Below, in pieces: positions 25,777 through 33,777 of a stretch of 64,000 nucleotides of DNA (position 1 is its first letter; each line of letters starts with the position of its first letter). Source of the stretch: Streptomyces griseoruber (lineage in GTDB: Bacteria; Actinomycetota; Actinomycetes; Streptomycetales; Streptomycetaceae); the NCBI RefSeq assembly GCF_001514205.1, contig NZ_KQ948773.1:196016-260015 (forward strand). Reading direction: 5' to 3'. A model generated the notes under the pieces. The model was given only the letters and a program-made list of their open reading frames with translations. It searched no databases and had not been told where the DNA came from. The position numbers and the translations under genes were made by a program.

Positions 25777-26877
25777 ATGTCCGACTTCGTACCCGGACTC
25801 GAAGGAGTCGTCGCGTTCGAGACGGAGATCGCCGAACCGGACAAGGAAGGCGGTGCCCTGCGATACCGGGGCGTCGACATCGAGGACCTGGTCGGCCACG
25901 TCTCGTTCGGCAACGTCTGGGGCCTCCTCGTCGACGGCGCCTTCAACCCCGGCCTGCCGCCCGCCGAGCCCTTCCCCATCCCCGTCCACTCCGGCGACAT
26001 CCGCGTCGACGTCCAGTCCGCCCTCGCCATGCTCGCCCCGGTCTGGGGCCTCAAGCCGCTGCTCGACATCGATGCCGAGCACGCCCGCGAGGACCTCGCC
26101 CGCGCCGCCGTCATGGCCCTGTCCTACGTCGCCCAGTCCGCCCGCGGCCAGGGCCGCCCCATGGTCCCGCAGAGCGAGATCGACAAGGCCCACTCCGTCG
26201 TCGAACGCTTCATGATCCGCTGGCGCGGCGAACCCGACCCCAAGCACGTCAAGGCCGTCGACGCCTACTGGACGAGCGCGGCCGAGCACGGCATGAACGC
26301 CTCCACCTTCACCGCCCGCGTCATCGCCTCCACCGGCGCCGACGTCGCCGCCGCCCTCTCCGGTGCCGTGGGAGCCATGTCCGGCCCCCTCCACGGCGGC
26401 GCCCCCTCCCGCGTCCTGCACATGATCGAGGAGATCGAGCGCACCGGCGACGCCGAGGCCTACGTCAAGCGCGCCCTCGACCAGGGCGAACGCCTCATGG
26501 GCTTCGGCCACCGCGTCTACCGCGCCGAGGACCCCCGCGCCCGCGTCCTGCGCCGCACCGCCCGCGAACTCGGCGCCCCCCGCTTCGAGATCGCCGAAGC
26601 CCTGGAGAAAGCCGCCCTCGCCGAACTCCACGCCCGCCGCCCCGACCGCGTCCTGGCGACGAACGTCGAGTTCTGGGCGGCGATCGTCCTCGACTTCGCC
26701 GAGGTGCCCGCGCACATGTTCACCTCGATGTTCACCTGCGCCCGCACCGCCGGCTGGTCGGCCCACATCCTCGAGCAGAAGCGCACCGGCCGCCTGGTCC
26801 GCCCCTCCGCCCGCTACATCGGCCCCGGCACCCGCAGCCCCCAGGACATCGAGGGCTACGAGGACATCGCGCACTGA
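25777..26877 (+). CDS. Citrate synthase 2 (short CitA-type)
   Basis: 366 residues from ATG 25777 with GAGGAG upstream. Citrate synthase motifs GPLHGGAPSRV, GFGHRVYRAEDPRA and NVEFWAAIVLDFAEVP supply the catalytic His and Asp residues. It condenses acetyl-CoA with oxaloacetate. The short actinobacterial form usually coexists with a longer gltA-type enzyme and may have 2-methylcitrate activity. The neighbouring gene downstream is convergent. Confidence 0.9.
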   Translation: MSDFVPGLEGVVAFETEIAEPDKEGGALRYRGVDIEDLVGHVSFGNVWGLLVDGAFNPGLPPAEPFPIPVHSGDIRVDVQSALAMLAPVWGLKPLLDIDAEHAREDLARAAVMALSYVAQSARGQGRPMVPQSEIDKAHSVVERFMIRWRGEPDPKHVKAVDAYWTSAAEHGMNASTFTARVIASTGADVAAALSGAVGAMSGPLHGGAPSRVLHMIEEIERTGDAEAYVKRALDQGERLMGFGHRVYRAEDPRARVLRRTARELGAPRFEIAEALEKAALAELHARRPDRVLATNVEFWAAIVLDFAEVPAHMFTSMFTCARTAGWSAHILEQKRTGRLVRPSARYIGPGTRSPQDIEGYEDIAH

Positions 26878-26893
26878 GCCGCACGCGGCGCGC

Positions 26894-27922
26894 TCACGCG
26901 GGGCTGAGCAGCTCCGCGTGATGCCGCTCCGCCACCAGCGGATGCGCCCGCAGCTTGCCCTTCAGCTCGTTGAACCCGTACTCCGCGAACAGCGGGTTCC
27001 CCGGATCGTCCGTCACCCCCGGAGCGGCGGAGGCGTACGGGAAGACCAGCGGCTCCACACGGGCGTCCAGCCGGGGGTTGTAGAAGAAGGGCACGGAGAA
27101 CCGCTCCACGGCCCCCGGCGGTGACACGACCCGATGGTTGGTGGCGACGAGGTACCCGTTGGTCGCCACCTCCAGCAACTCCCCGAGATTCACGACGAAC
27201 GCCCCCTCCACCGGCGGCACGTCGTGGAACACCCCGTCCTCCCGCTGCACCTGAAGCCCACCGACCTGGTCCTGGAGCAGCAGCGTCAGGAACCCGTAGT
27301 CCTTGTGGGCCCCCACCCCCTGCCCGGCCCCGTCCCCCGGGCTCCCCGGATACCGCACCAGCTTCAGATGCGGATGCGCGTGCTCCCCGAAGACGGAGTC
27401 GTAGAACCCGGGCTCGGCCCCGATCGACGTGAGCAGCTCCCGCAGCAACCGCTCGGCGACACCACTGAGCCGGTCGATCCACGCCAGCGCGGCCTCCCGC
27501 AGCTCGGGCAGCCCGCCCGGCCACTGATTGGGCCCTTGCAGCCACCAGTACGAGGGCTCACCGGGCCCCGGCACCCGAGCCGCCCGCTCCGCCCCGATGT
27601 CCAGCTGGTCCCGCCAGTCCTGCCGCCCTCCGGTCCGCTCGTCACCGGTGCGCGTGTACCCCCGGAAGTGCGGCGAGTTCACATTGTCGATGGCGAGCCG
27701 CTCGGCCTCGGGCAGCCGGAAGAAGGCTCGCATGGCTCCCACCAGCCGCTCGGTCTCCTCCCCGCTCACCCCGTGCCCGACGAGCTGGAAGAAGCCCACG
27801 TCATGGGCGGCACTGTGGAGCTGCGCGTGGAGCAGCGCACGTGCCTGGGGGCCACGGTCGGCGGCCGACAGATCGATGAGGGGGAGCTGGTCGTACGACG
27901 GTGCCGTCGCGAGGTGCGTCAT
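26894..27922 (-). CDS. Isopenicillin-N-synthase-like 2-oxoglutarate/Fe(II) dioxygenase
   Basis: 342 residues. N-terminal DIOX_N (LPLIDLSAADRG, VGFFQLVGHGVS) and the double-stranded helix core with iron ligands His-Lys-Asp (GAHKDYGFLT) and the distal His in ATNHRVVSP, followed by the 2-oxoglutarate-binding RFSVPFF segment. The substrate is unknown; such enzymes occur in primary metabolism (ethylene-forming or amino-acid oxidation) and in antibiotic pathways. A 24-residue leader peptide frame lies 97 bases upstream on the same strand. The ATG at 27922 has no strong ribosome site, consistent with translation or attenuation control from upstream. Confidence 0.88.
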   Translation of the reverse strand: MTHLATAPSYDQLPLIDLSAADRGPQARALLHAQLHSAAHDVGFFQLVGHGVSGEETERLVGAMRAFFRLPEAERLAIDNVNSPHFRGYTRTGDERTGGRQDWRDQLDIGAERAARVPGPGEPSYWWLQGPNQWPGGLPELREAALAWIDRLSGVAERLLRELLTSIGAEPGFYDSVFGEHAHPHLKLVRYPGSPGDGAGQGVGAHKDYGFLTLLLQDQVGGLQVQREDGVFHDVPPVEGAFVVNLGELLEVATNGYLVATNHRVVSPPGAVERFSVPFFYNPRLDARVEPLVFPYASAAPGVTDDPGNPLFAEYGFNELKGKLRAHPLVAERHHAELLSPA

Positions 27923-28018
27923 GGAATGCGTCCGCGGGGTGTACGGGGCACGGGCGGCCGCCGAGGGTGGGGCGGAGCCCAGCTGCCGGAAAGGGAGAAG
28001 AAGCAGAAGGGGGCTGGG

Positions 28019-28093
28019 TCAGGCGGAGCGCCGACAGCCCATGCTCGTGACGCGGACGAAGTCCACGTGGCGGCGTCGAACGAGCGAAAGCAT
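28019..28093 (-). CDS. Probable regulatory leader peptide (24 residues)
   Basis: ATG 28093, preceded by GGGGAA, opens a 24-residue frame ending RRSA with the core RRRHVDFVRVTSMGC. The pattern RRHVDxxRVxSxxC is what I recall in short actinobacterial leader peptides ahead of sulphur and cysteine genes, where ribosome progress over Cys codons sets downstream expression. Here there is one Cys, and the downstream gene on the same strand is the Fe(II) dioxygenase. Its role as a cis-acting leader is an inference. Confidence 0.55.
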   Translation of the reverse strand: MLSLVRRRHVDFVRVTSMGCRRSA

Positions 28094-28157
28094 GTTCCCC
28101 AGCGTACTGCCTACGAAAATGTTCCGAAACGCCCGGGTCGGCCCCGAAAACGCAGAC

Positions 28158-28220
28158 GACCCGCGAGTCTGGTCCTCCCAGAGGAAGGGGCCGGCCGGAC
28201 GTACCGGCGACTCGCGGGTC
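28158..28220. repeat. 12-bp inverted repeat upstream of the leader peptide
   Basis: GACCCGCGAGTC (28158-28169) and GACTCGCGGGTC (28209-28220) pair perfectly across 39 bases. It may be a terminator limiting read-through from the IscB gene, or part of a leader RNA. Confidence 0.5.
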
Positions 28221-28300
28221 GGGTGACTGCTGGGATTGGGCCGGCTGCACGCGTGTCCCGCGCGCGGGTCCGGCACCGCACTGAGTGTGGTGGCGGGCCG

Positions 28301-28359
28301 CTAGCCCGCAGCCACCTCCGACGTCCGGTGTGCATACATGCTCCGGATCACCTCCTTTC
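28301..28359 (-). other. Very strong Shine-Dalgarno sequence with a 12-codon frame, at the 3' side of iscB
   Basis: On the minus strand GAAAGGAGGTGATCC (28359-28345) is a full 15-base complement of the 16S rRNA 3' tail. ATG 28339 lies 11 bases beyond AGGAGG and opens a 12-residue frame ending at TAG 28301. Just after it comes the 28158-28220 hairpin. This could be a translated leader, or a ribosome site cut off from its gene by the iscB insertion. Confidence 0.4.
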
Positions 28360-28367
28360 GACGGTCC

Positions 28368-29873
28368 TCACACCCTAAGAACCTGTTTCCCTGGACTCAA
28401 GTGTTTTTCTGAGAAGTTGACGGAGATGCCTCGGGCCGCCTGCTGTAGCCATACCCGTCTCCCCGCCAGGTCTCCCGTGACGTATCCGAAGTGCTGTTTG
28501 GCAGTGGAGCGCAGCAGGCGGGGGAAGCCGTATCGGTCCGGGGTGGTCCTGGCGTAGGAGCCGCGACCGGTGGCCTTGGCGACGAGGACATGGCTGGGGA
28601 AGCGCACGATCTTGCAGCCCGCAGTGTGATCGAGAGGGCCGACGGACAGCGCGTCCAGGGTGTGGGTCTTGGCCGGGCCCATCGCGACGCGGTTCATTTT
28701 GGTGAGTCGGCCTGGCCAGGCGTGGATGAGGGTGCCGAGGGTGTCCAGGGCGGCTGTGAGCTGCTGGCCGATGGCGTTCATCGCGGCCGCGTCGGTGAGC
28801 GGAGTTTTGAGCTGCTGGAGGATCTCGGCGAGCCGGTCGGGCCTGTGGGACAGGAACGCTTCCAGTGATTGCGTGCCCTTGGCCCGGTTGCACGGGACAC
28901 ATGCGGGGACGAGGTTGGAGATCCGGCTCGACCCTCCTCGGCCTCGAGGCCGAAGATGCTCGATGTTCAGGGGCACGCCCGTGGCGTCGCAGTAGGCGCA
29001 GGCCTTGTTCCACTTGGCACGCAGGTAGGCGCGGGCGTTCGTCCCGGCGAGTGGTCCCTGCTCGTACTCGGCTCCTCGGAGAGGCCTGTCCGCGCTCATG
29101 GAGTGGGTGTCGAAGGCGACCTGTTCGATGTGGATCTCGGTGACGACGCGGTGGCGGAGGGAGGGTGGGAGCCAATCAGGCCGTTGTTTGCGGTTGAGTG
29201 AGCGGCGGGCCCGATAGCGGAGGTTCGCTGATCGTCGCCGGTTCCGGTAGCCGGCTCGTTGGCGCATGCGGGCACTGATCTGGTCGGCGCGGTGTTGGAG
29301 TTCGACGGAGATCAGTCCGCGGCGGACGGTGACGGTGGTGCCGTGCTGGTCGGTTTCCTTCTTCTCGTCGGTGAGGGCGAGCCCGGTGCCTTTGGAGCCG
29401 GGGTCGATGCGTAATTGGACGCCGTCGACTTCCGACTCGGCGCGGGTGCGGTCTTTGAGACGGATGGTGAAGGGCGTCTGCCGGGCGACCACGGCTCGTC
29501 CCTCGGTGAGCAGTTCTCGGGCGCGGGCGGGGTGGCAGGGCATGAGCGGCTGCCTTTCCTTGGAGAGCACGAAGACCCTGCCGACGCCGATTCCGCCCTC
29601 GTGCAGCTGATCGCCTGGAGGAGCGTCACCGCTCCCGCTCTCTGCCGCCTGCGCTGCCGAGGCAGTGCTTTTGGCGTGACGCTGGCGGGCCCGGGCGCCG
29701 CGCCCGCCGGTCTCCCCTCGCCCATGTTCCCTGCCGGTGCCCCGCTTGGTGGCGGGGTGTCCGTGAGCCGTTTCGTCCCTGCTCCCGGGGGTGTCTGCTC
29801 TCACGGATTCCAGAGCAGGCTGCTGAGGAAGCACAGCCTGGTGGGTCTGTTCGCCTGCAGAAAACGTAGTCAT
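28368..29873 (-). CDS. iscB: IscB RNA-guided endonuclease (RuvC plus HNH)
   Basis: The frame is 501 codons. The recognisable protein starts near residue 100 (VFVLSKERQPLMPCHP, the PLMP domain). RuvC-I Asp157 lies in RIDPGSKGTG; an Arg-rich bridge helix follows (about 195-232); RuvC-II Glu250 is in EIHIEQVAFD; the HNH domain has C292/C295, His306, Asn320 and C325/C328; RuvC-III has H404 and D407 in THTLDA. All catalytic residues look intact. The first 99 residues are low-complexity and coincide with the structured RNA region, so translation probably starts at an unidentified codon around 29570-29610 (GTG 29570 is two residues inside the core). IscB proteins are OMEGA nucleases of IS200/IS605-like elements and ancestors of Cas9. 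No tnpA is present. Confidence 0.9.
   Translation of the reverse strand: MTTFSAGEQTHQAVLPQQPALESVRADTPGSRDETAHGHPATKRGTGREHGRGETGGRGARARQRHAKSTASAAQAAESGSGDAPPGDQLHEGGIGVGRVFVLSKERQPLMPCHPARARELLTEGRAVVARQTPFTIRLKDRTRAESEVDGVQLRIDPGSKGTGLALTDEKKETDQHGTTVTVRRGLISVELQHRADQISARMRQRAGYRNRRRSANLRYRARRSLNRKQRPDWLPPSLRHRVVTEIHIEQVAFDTHSMSADRPLRGAEYEQGPLAGTNARAYLRAKWNKACAYCDATGVPLNIEHLRPRGRGGSSRISNLVPACVPCNRAKGTQSLEAFLSHRPDRLAEILQQLKTPLTDAAAMNAIGQQLTAALDTLGTLIHAWPGRLTKMNRVAMGPAKTHTLDALSVGPLDHTAGCKIVRFPSHVLVAKATGRGSYARTTPDRYGFPRLLRSTAKQHFGYVTGDLAGRRVWLQQAARGISVNFSEKHLSPGKQVLRV
29600..29850 (-). ncRNA. Candidate omega RNA (HEARO-type) upstream of iscB
   Basis: IscB guide RNAs are encoded directly upstream of the nuclease gene, with the guide at the 5' end. 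Here the region upstream of the conserved protein folds into several perfect stems: CTGCC/GGCAG (29654-29665), GGCGGGC/GCCCGCC (29684-29708), CCCCGC/GCGGGG (29740-29757), CTGCTCT/AGAGCAG (29795-29818) and, as an alternative, CCGTGAG/CTCACGG (29761-29806). Boundaries are estimates; the guide would lie near 29830-29880. Homology to HEARO RNA was not tested. Confidence 0.6.
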
Positions 29874-30029
29874 CCGGGGCGGTGTGTGGCGCGTGCCGGA
29901 TCAGATCTAAATAGCTCACATGTGCGAACTTTGCGTGTTTGTCAAACGTGCGATCGATCTTCGTGCTAACGCCCAGCGGGTTCGAGGGAACGCGTTGACG
30001 TGTGCGCGGGCGCGCGGTTCGCTGGTGGG

Positions 30030-30479
30030 GTGAGTGATCTTCGTGTCGAGGCGGTCGCCGGTGAGGCCGCGCTGGAGCAGTGGCGGTACGTCCACAACGT
30101 GATCGTGCCGCCGGCCGCGCTGTCGCTGGACGAGGTGCGGGAGCGGGCGGGACGCAACCGGCTGGAGAACGCGTACGTCGGTGAGGTGCTGGTCGGCTGC
30201 TCCACGGTGCGCCCGCCGACCGGGGACGGGGTGGTGACCGTCGTCGCGCGCGTGCTGCCCGGGTTCCGTCGGCGGGGGTACGGGGCGGAGCTCTACGATC
30301 ATGTTCTCGGGCAGGCGCGGGTGCTGGGCGCCGGCGCGGTCGAGACGTGTGTGCTGGCCGTCAACGAGGACGGTCTGCGTTTCGCACGCGCGCGTGGCTT
30401 CATCGAGGTCGAGCGCTATGTGCTGGACGGCGGGACGGCGGAATGGGTCGACCTGAGGCTGATGCCCGTTCCGGTGTGA
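30030..30479 (+). CDS. GNAT-family N-acetyltransferase
   Basis: 149 residues from GTG 30030. Motif A ARVLPGFRRRGYGAELYDHV binds acetyl-CoA, and the C-terminal NEDGLRFARARGFIEVERYVL is the usual GNAT end. The substrate is unknown. A GTG at 30000 would add ten residues without support. It stands alone, next to the iscB element in an AT-richer stretch. Confidence 0.85.
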   Translation: MSDLRVEAVAGEAALEQWRYVHNVIVPPAALSLDEVRERAGRNRLENAYVGEVLVGCSTVRPPTGDGVVTVVARVLPGFRRRGYGAELYDHVLGQARVLGAGAVETCVLAVNEDGLRFARARGFIEVERYVLDGGTAEWVDLRLMPVPV

Positions 30480-30593
30480 CGGTGGCGACGGCGGCGGTGC
30501 AACGATTCCCCTGCAATCTTGCGGGAACCATATGTGGGCTGCGTCACGTTCGAGTTGAATGAGGGCAAGTGAGCGAACCTGCAGGGGGTCCAG

Positions 30594-32033
30594 GTGAGTG
30601 CTTCCCGGCGTAAGGGGACCACCGACGAACTGGGGCCGGACGAGCCCGAGCGGTCGGAGAACCCCGGCGGCCCCGTCGGCCCGGACGGCGCGGATCTCCT
30701 CGCCGCGCTCCTCGACGGCATGGACGCGGCCCTGTGCGCCTTCGACGCCGACGGTGTCGTCACCCACTGGAACCGCGAGGCGGAGCGCATCCTCGGCTGG
30801 AGCGCGGCGGAGGCCGTGGGCCGGCAGGGCTTCGCCGGGTGGGCGGTGCGTGAGGCGGACGCCGAGGAGGTCGAGACGCGGCTGATGTCGGCGATGCACG
30901 CGTCGGGCCGCCAGGTGCACGAGTTCGCGCTGCTGACGAAGGACGGGGGCCGGGTGCTCGTCCGCACCCAGTCGGCCGCCGTGCCCGGCCCGGACGGCAA
31001 GCCGGCCGGGCTGTACTGCGCCTTCAGCGAGGTGCACGCGCAGATCGACCTCGAGCGGTCCATCGCGCTCAGTGAGGCGCTGTTCGACGACGCCTCCTGG
31101 GGCGTGGTCCTCGTGGACGCGGATCTGCGGCCCGCCGTGGTCAACGCGCATGCCGCCCGCGCGCTCGGCACGGGGCGTACGGCGGTGCTGGGCCGTCCGC
31201 TGGGCGAGCTGCTGACCCAGGGTGTGGAGGAGCTGGAGAACGCGCTGACGCATGTCCTCGCGGAGGGCGCCCCGCCCGCTCCGGCGGAGGTGTGGGTGGG
31301 CGTGCGCACCCCGGAGGGGGAGCGGCGGCGCTGCTGGCGGAGCGGGTTTCTGCGGCTGGCCTCGCCGCTGGCGGAGGAGCCGGTGCCGCTCGGTGTGGGG
31401 TGGTTGTTCCAGGACGTCACGGAGGCCAAGCAGGGGGAGCAGGAGGCGTCGCTGCTGCGGTTCCGTACGAATCAGCTGCACCGGGCCGCGCGTGCGGCGG
31501 CCGAGTGCGAGGACCCGGCGGAGGCGGCCACGGTCCATCTCGACTTCGCGTTGGCGGGGTTCGCCGACCATGCGCTGATCGACCGGGTCGCGGGCGGTGC
31601 GGCGGCGGAGTCGGAGTCGGTGGCGGTGCCGCTGCGGCTGGTCCGGGTCGCGGCCACGCCGTCGGGTGGTCCGGGCCCGAGTGCGCTGACCGGTTACGCC
31701 GGTCTGCCGGTCCGGTATCCGGAGGGGCATCCGGCGTTGCAGTGCGTCGCGCGGGCCGGTTCGGTGCGGGCGGGCGCGGGGGGCGTGCCGGCGGAGGAGA
31801 CACGGGAGTGGGCGCGGGCACGGCAGTGGCCGCAGGACACGGTGCACGCGTTGTGCGCGGTGCTGCGCAGCCGGGGCCGGACGCTGGGTGTGGTGACGTT
31901 TCTGCGGGGTGCCGGCCGGACGTCCTTCGAGCGTTCCGACGCGACGTACGCCGAGGATGTGGCGGTGCGGATAGCGGCGGCGCTGGACCTGGCGGACCTG
32001 GCGGACCTGGCGGGGGGCGGCACGGGCGCCTGA
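30594..32033 (+). CDS. Signalling protein with two PAS domains and a GAF-like domain
   Basis: 479 residues. PAS1 (about 40-155: ALCAFDADGVVTHWNREAERILGWS) is followed by PAS2 (about 160-290: WGVVLVDADLRPAVVNAHAARALG) and a GAF-like region (about 300-470). No kinase, PP2C phosphatase or GGDEF output is present, although related Streptomyces proteins usually end in PP2C. It may be a truncated sensor or an adaptor that passes a signal by contact. GTG 30594 has a G-rich ribosome site. Confidence 0.75.
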   Translation: MSASRRKGTTDELGPDEPERSENPGGPVGPDGADLLAALLDGMDAALCAFDADGVVTHWNREAERILGWSAAEAVGRQGFAGWAVREADAEEVETRLMSAMHASGRQVHEFALLTKDGGRVLVRTQSAAVPGPDGKPAGLYCAFSEVHAQIDLERSIALSEALFDDASWGVVLVDADLRPAVVNAHAARALGTGRTAVLGRPLGELLTQGVEELENALTHVLAEGAPPAPAEVWVGVRTPEGERRRCWRSGFLRLASPLAEEPVPLGVGWLFQDVTEAKQGEQEASLLRFRTNQLHRAARAAAECEDPAEAATVHLDFALAGFADHALIDRVAGGAAAESESVAVPLRLVRVAATPSGGPGPSALTGYAGLPVRYPEGHPALQCVARAGSVRAGAGGVPAEETREWARARQWPQDTVHALCAVLRSRGRTLGVVTFLRGAGRTSFERSDATYAEDVAVRIAAALDLADLADLAGGGTGA

Positions 32034-32065
32034 CCGCCGGGCCGCCGGTCCGTGCCGCCCCGGCT

Positions 32066-32830
32066 TCAGCGTCGGTAGAAGATCCGGTCGCCGTACTCGT
32101 CCATGACGCGCCGGTTCCAGTCGTGGCCGCCGTCGACGTTGCCGGAGCGCAGCAGCGGGGGCTCGATGCCGCGGTCGGCGAGGGAGCCGGCCGCGGTGGC
32201 CATGACGGCCTGGAGGAGGGCCGAGGTGACGACAGTGGAGGCGGGGGCGAAGGGGGCCGGGACGCTGTCCAGGGTGAGTACGGCGTCGCCGACGGCGATC
32301 TTCGAGTCGAGTACGACGTCGCAGTGGTCCTTGAGGAAGGTGCCGGTGGGGTTGCGGGGGGTGGTCTCGGAGGCGTACGCCACCGAGGTCACGCCGATGA
32401 CCTTGACGCCGAGGGCGCGGGCCTTGAGGGCCATCTCGACGGGCAGGGCGTTGCGGCCGGAGAGCGAGATGATCACGAGGGCGTCGCCGGCGCGCAGCGG
32501 GGAGGTGTCGAGGACGGTGCTCGCGAGGCCGTCGACGCGTTCCAGGGCGGAGCCGAGGGTGGCGGGCATGACGTCGACACCGACGAGGCCCGGGACGGCG
32601 AGCAGGTTCACCAGGGCGAGGCCGCCCGAGCGGTAGACGAGGTCCTGGGCGGGCAGGGAGGAGTGGCCGGCGCCGAAGGCGAAGAGCCGGCCGCCGGCGG
32701 CGACGGTGTCGGCGAGGAGCGTGCCGGCGGCCCGTACCGCGTCGGCCTCCTCGTCGCGGACCCGCTCCAGCAGGCCGATCGCGGCGTCGAGGAAGCGGGC
32801 GGCGAGCTCGTGGTCGCTGCGGTCGCTCAT
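32066..32830 (-). CDS. SIS-domain sugar-phosphate isomerase/binding protein
   Basis: 254 residues from ATG 32830 with AAGGAG upstream. The SIS fold shows GRLFAFGAGHSS and VIISLSGRNALPVEMA, the Ser-rich phosphosugar-binding loops. The family includes sugar isomerases and sugar-phosphate-binding regulators. Substrate not clear. It is divergent from dmdR1. Confidence 0.8.
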   Translation of the reverse strand: MSDRSDHELAARFLDAAIGLLERVRDEEADAVRAAGTLLADTVAAGGRLFAFGAGHSSLPAQDLVYRSGGLALVNLLAVPGLVGVDVMPATLGSALERVDGLASTVLDTSPLRAGDALVIISLSGRNALPVEMALKARALGVKVIGVTSVAYASETTPRNPTGTFLKDHCDVVLDSKIAVGDAVLTLDSVPAPFAPASTVVTSALLQAVMATAAGSLADRGIEPPLLRSGNVDGGHDWNRRVMDEYGDRIFYRR

Positions 32831-33038
32831 CCGAGGGGGCTCCTTCGCCGTCGGGGGTCCGTGTCGCGGATCACCGTGCGGTCTGGACCAGTGCCGTGTC
32901 AATACGGCCGACGGCGCTCCGGGGAGCCCCGCGTAACCGTACGGTTTCCATGGCGAGGCACGGTTGTCAGTGGTATCCGGCAGAATTGATGCCAGGGCCA
33001 GCGCACGCGCCGGAGAGCCGTCGAGCCTTCGGCAGATC

Positions 33039-33728
33039 TCATCGAGGGGCACACGAATGTCCGGACTGATCGACACCACGGAGATGTATCTCCGCACCAT
33101 CCTCGAGCTGGAGGAGGAGGGTGTGGTCCCCATGCGGGCCCGGATCGCCGAGCGCCTCGACCAGAGCGGGCCCACGGTGAGCCAGACAGTGGCGCGCATG
33201 GAGCGCGACGGTCTGGTCTCCGTGGCGAGCGACCGGCATCTGGAGCTGACGGACGAGGGCCGTCGGCTGGCCACGCGCGTGATGCGCAAGCACCGGCTCG
33301 CCGAGTGTCTGCTCGTCGATGTGATCGGCCTGGAGTGGGAGCAGGTCCATGCCGAGGCGTGCCGCTGGGAGCACGTGATGAGCGAGGCCGTGGAGCGCCG
33401 CGTGCTGGAGCTGCTGCGGCACCCCACCGAGTCGCCGTACGGCAATCCGATCCCGGGTCTGGAGGAGCTGGGCGAGAAGGACGGCGCCGACCCGTTCCTG
33501 GACGAGGGCATGGTCTCGCTGGCCGACCTCGACCCGGGTGCGGAGGGCAAGACGGTCGTCGTGCGGCGTATCGGTGAGCCGATCCAGACGGACGCGCAGC
33601 TGATGTACACGCTGCGCCGGGCGGGTGTGCAGCCCGGTTCGGTGGTGAGCGTGACGGAGTCGGCGGGCGGGGTGCTGGTCGGCAGCGGTGGCGAGGCGGC
33701 CGAGCTGGAGGCGGACGTCGCGTCCCAT
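33039..33728 (-). CDS. adm: Antisense frame over dmdR1 (adm-like)
   Basis: The opposite strand of dmdR1 is open for 229 codons, almost the whole gene. In S. coelicolor the antisense gene adm overlaps dmdR1 and has been reported to make a protein that affects siderophore and antibiotic production. The start (33728) and a His/Arg/Leu-rich composition fit that arrangement, but such composition is also what an antisense shadow of a high-GC gene gives. No ribosome site is convincing. Included because this specific overlap is documented. Confidence 0.45.
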   Translation of the reverse strand: MGRDVRLQLGRLATAADQHPARRLRHAHHRTGLHTRPAQRVHQLRVRLDRLTDTPHDDRLALRTRVEVGQRDHALVQERVGAVLLAQLLQTRDRIAVRRLGGVPQQLQHAALHGLAHHVLPAARLGMDLLPLQADHIDEQTLGEPVLAHHARGQPTALVRQLQMPVARHGDQTVALHARHCLAHRGPALVEALGDPGPHGDHTLLLQLEDGAEIHLRGVDQSGHSCAPR

Positions 33729-33749
33729 GTGTTCGTGGCCAAGCGCTGA
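33057..33749 (+). CDS. dmdR1: DtxR-family iron-dependent repressor DmdR1
   Basis: 230 residues with N-terminal winged HTH (VPMRARIAERLDQSGPTVSQTVARMERDGLV), the metal-dimerisation domain and a C-terminal SH3-like domain. The metal ligands Met10, Cys102, Glu105 and His106 (CRWEH) are at the DtxR positions. It represses siderophore and iron-uptake genes when Fe(II) is bound. The length and surroundings match S. coelicolor dmdR1. No iron box was noticed in its own promoter. An antisense frame spans the gene. Confidence 0.93.
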   Translation: MSGLIDTTEMYLRTILELEEEGVVPMRARIAERLDQSGPTVSQTVARMERDGLVSVASDRHLELTDEGRRLATRVMRKHRLAECLLVDVIGLEWEQVHAEACRWEHVMSEAVERRVLELLRHPTESPYGNPIPGLEELGEKDGADPFLDEGMVSLADLDPGAEGKTVVVRRIGEPIQTDAQLMYTLRRAGVQPGSVVSVTESAGGVLVGSGGEAAELEADVASHVFVAKR

Positions 33750-33777
33750 ACGGCCGTCCGGCGGTAGCCCGGCGATT

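Noticed and set aside
28345..28359. Fragment of 16S rRNA
   Set aside because: Only the 15 bases that match the anti-Shine-Dalgarno end agree; the preceding 16S sequence is absent, so this is a ribosome site on the other strand, not an rRNA remnant.
30598..30885. Alternative frame inside the PAS gene
   Set aside because: The frame of the PAS protein has clear domains and third-position GC; the other is a shadow.
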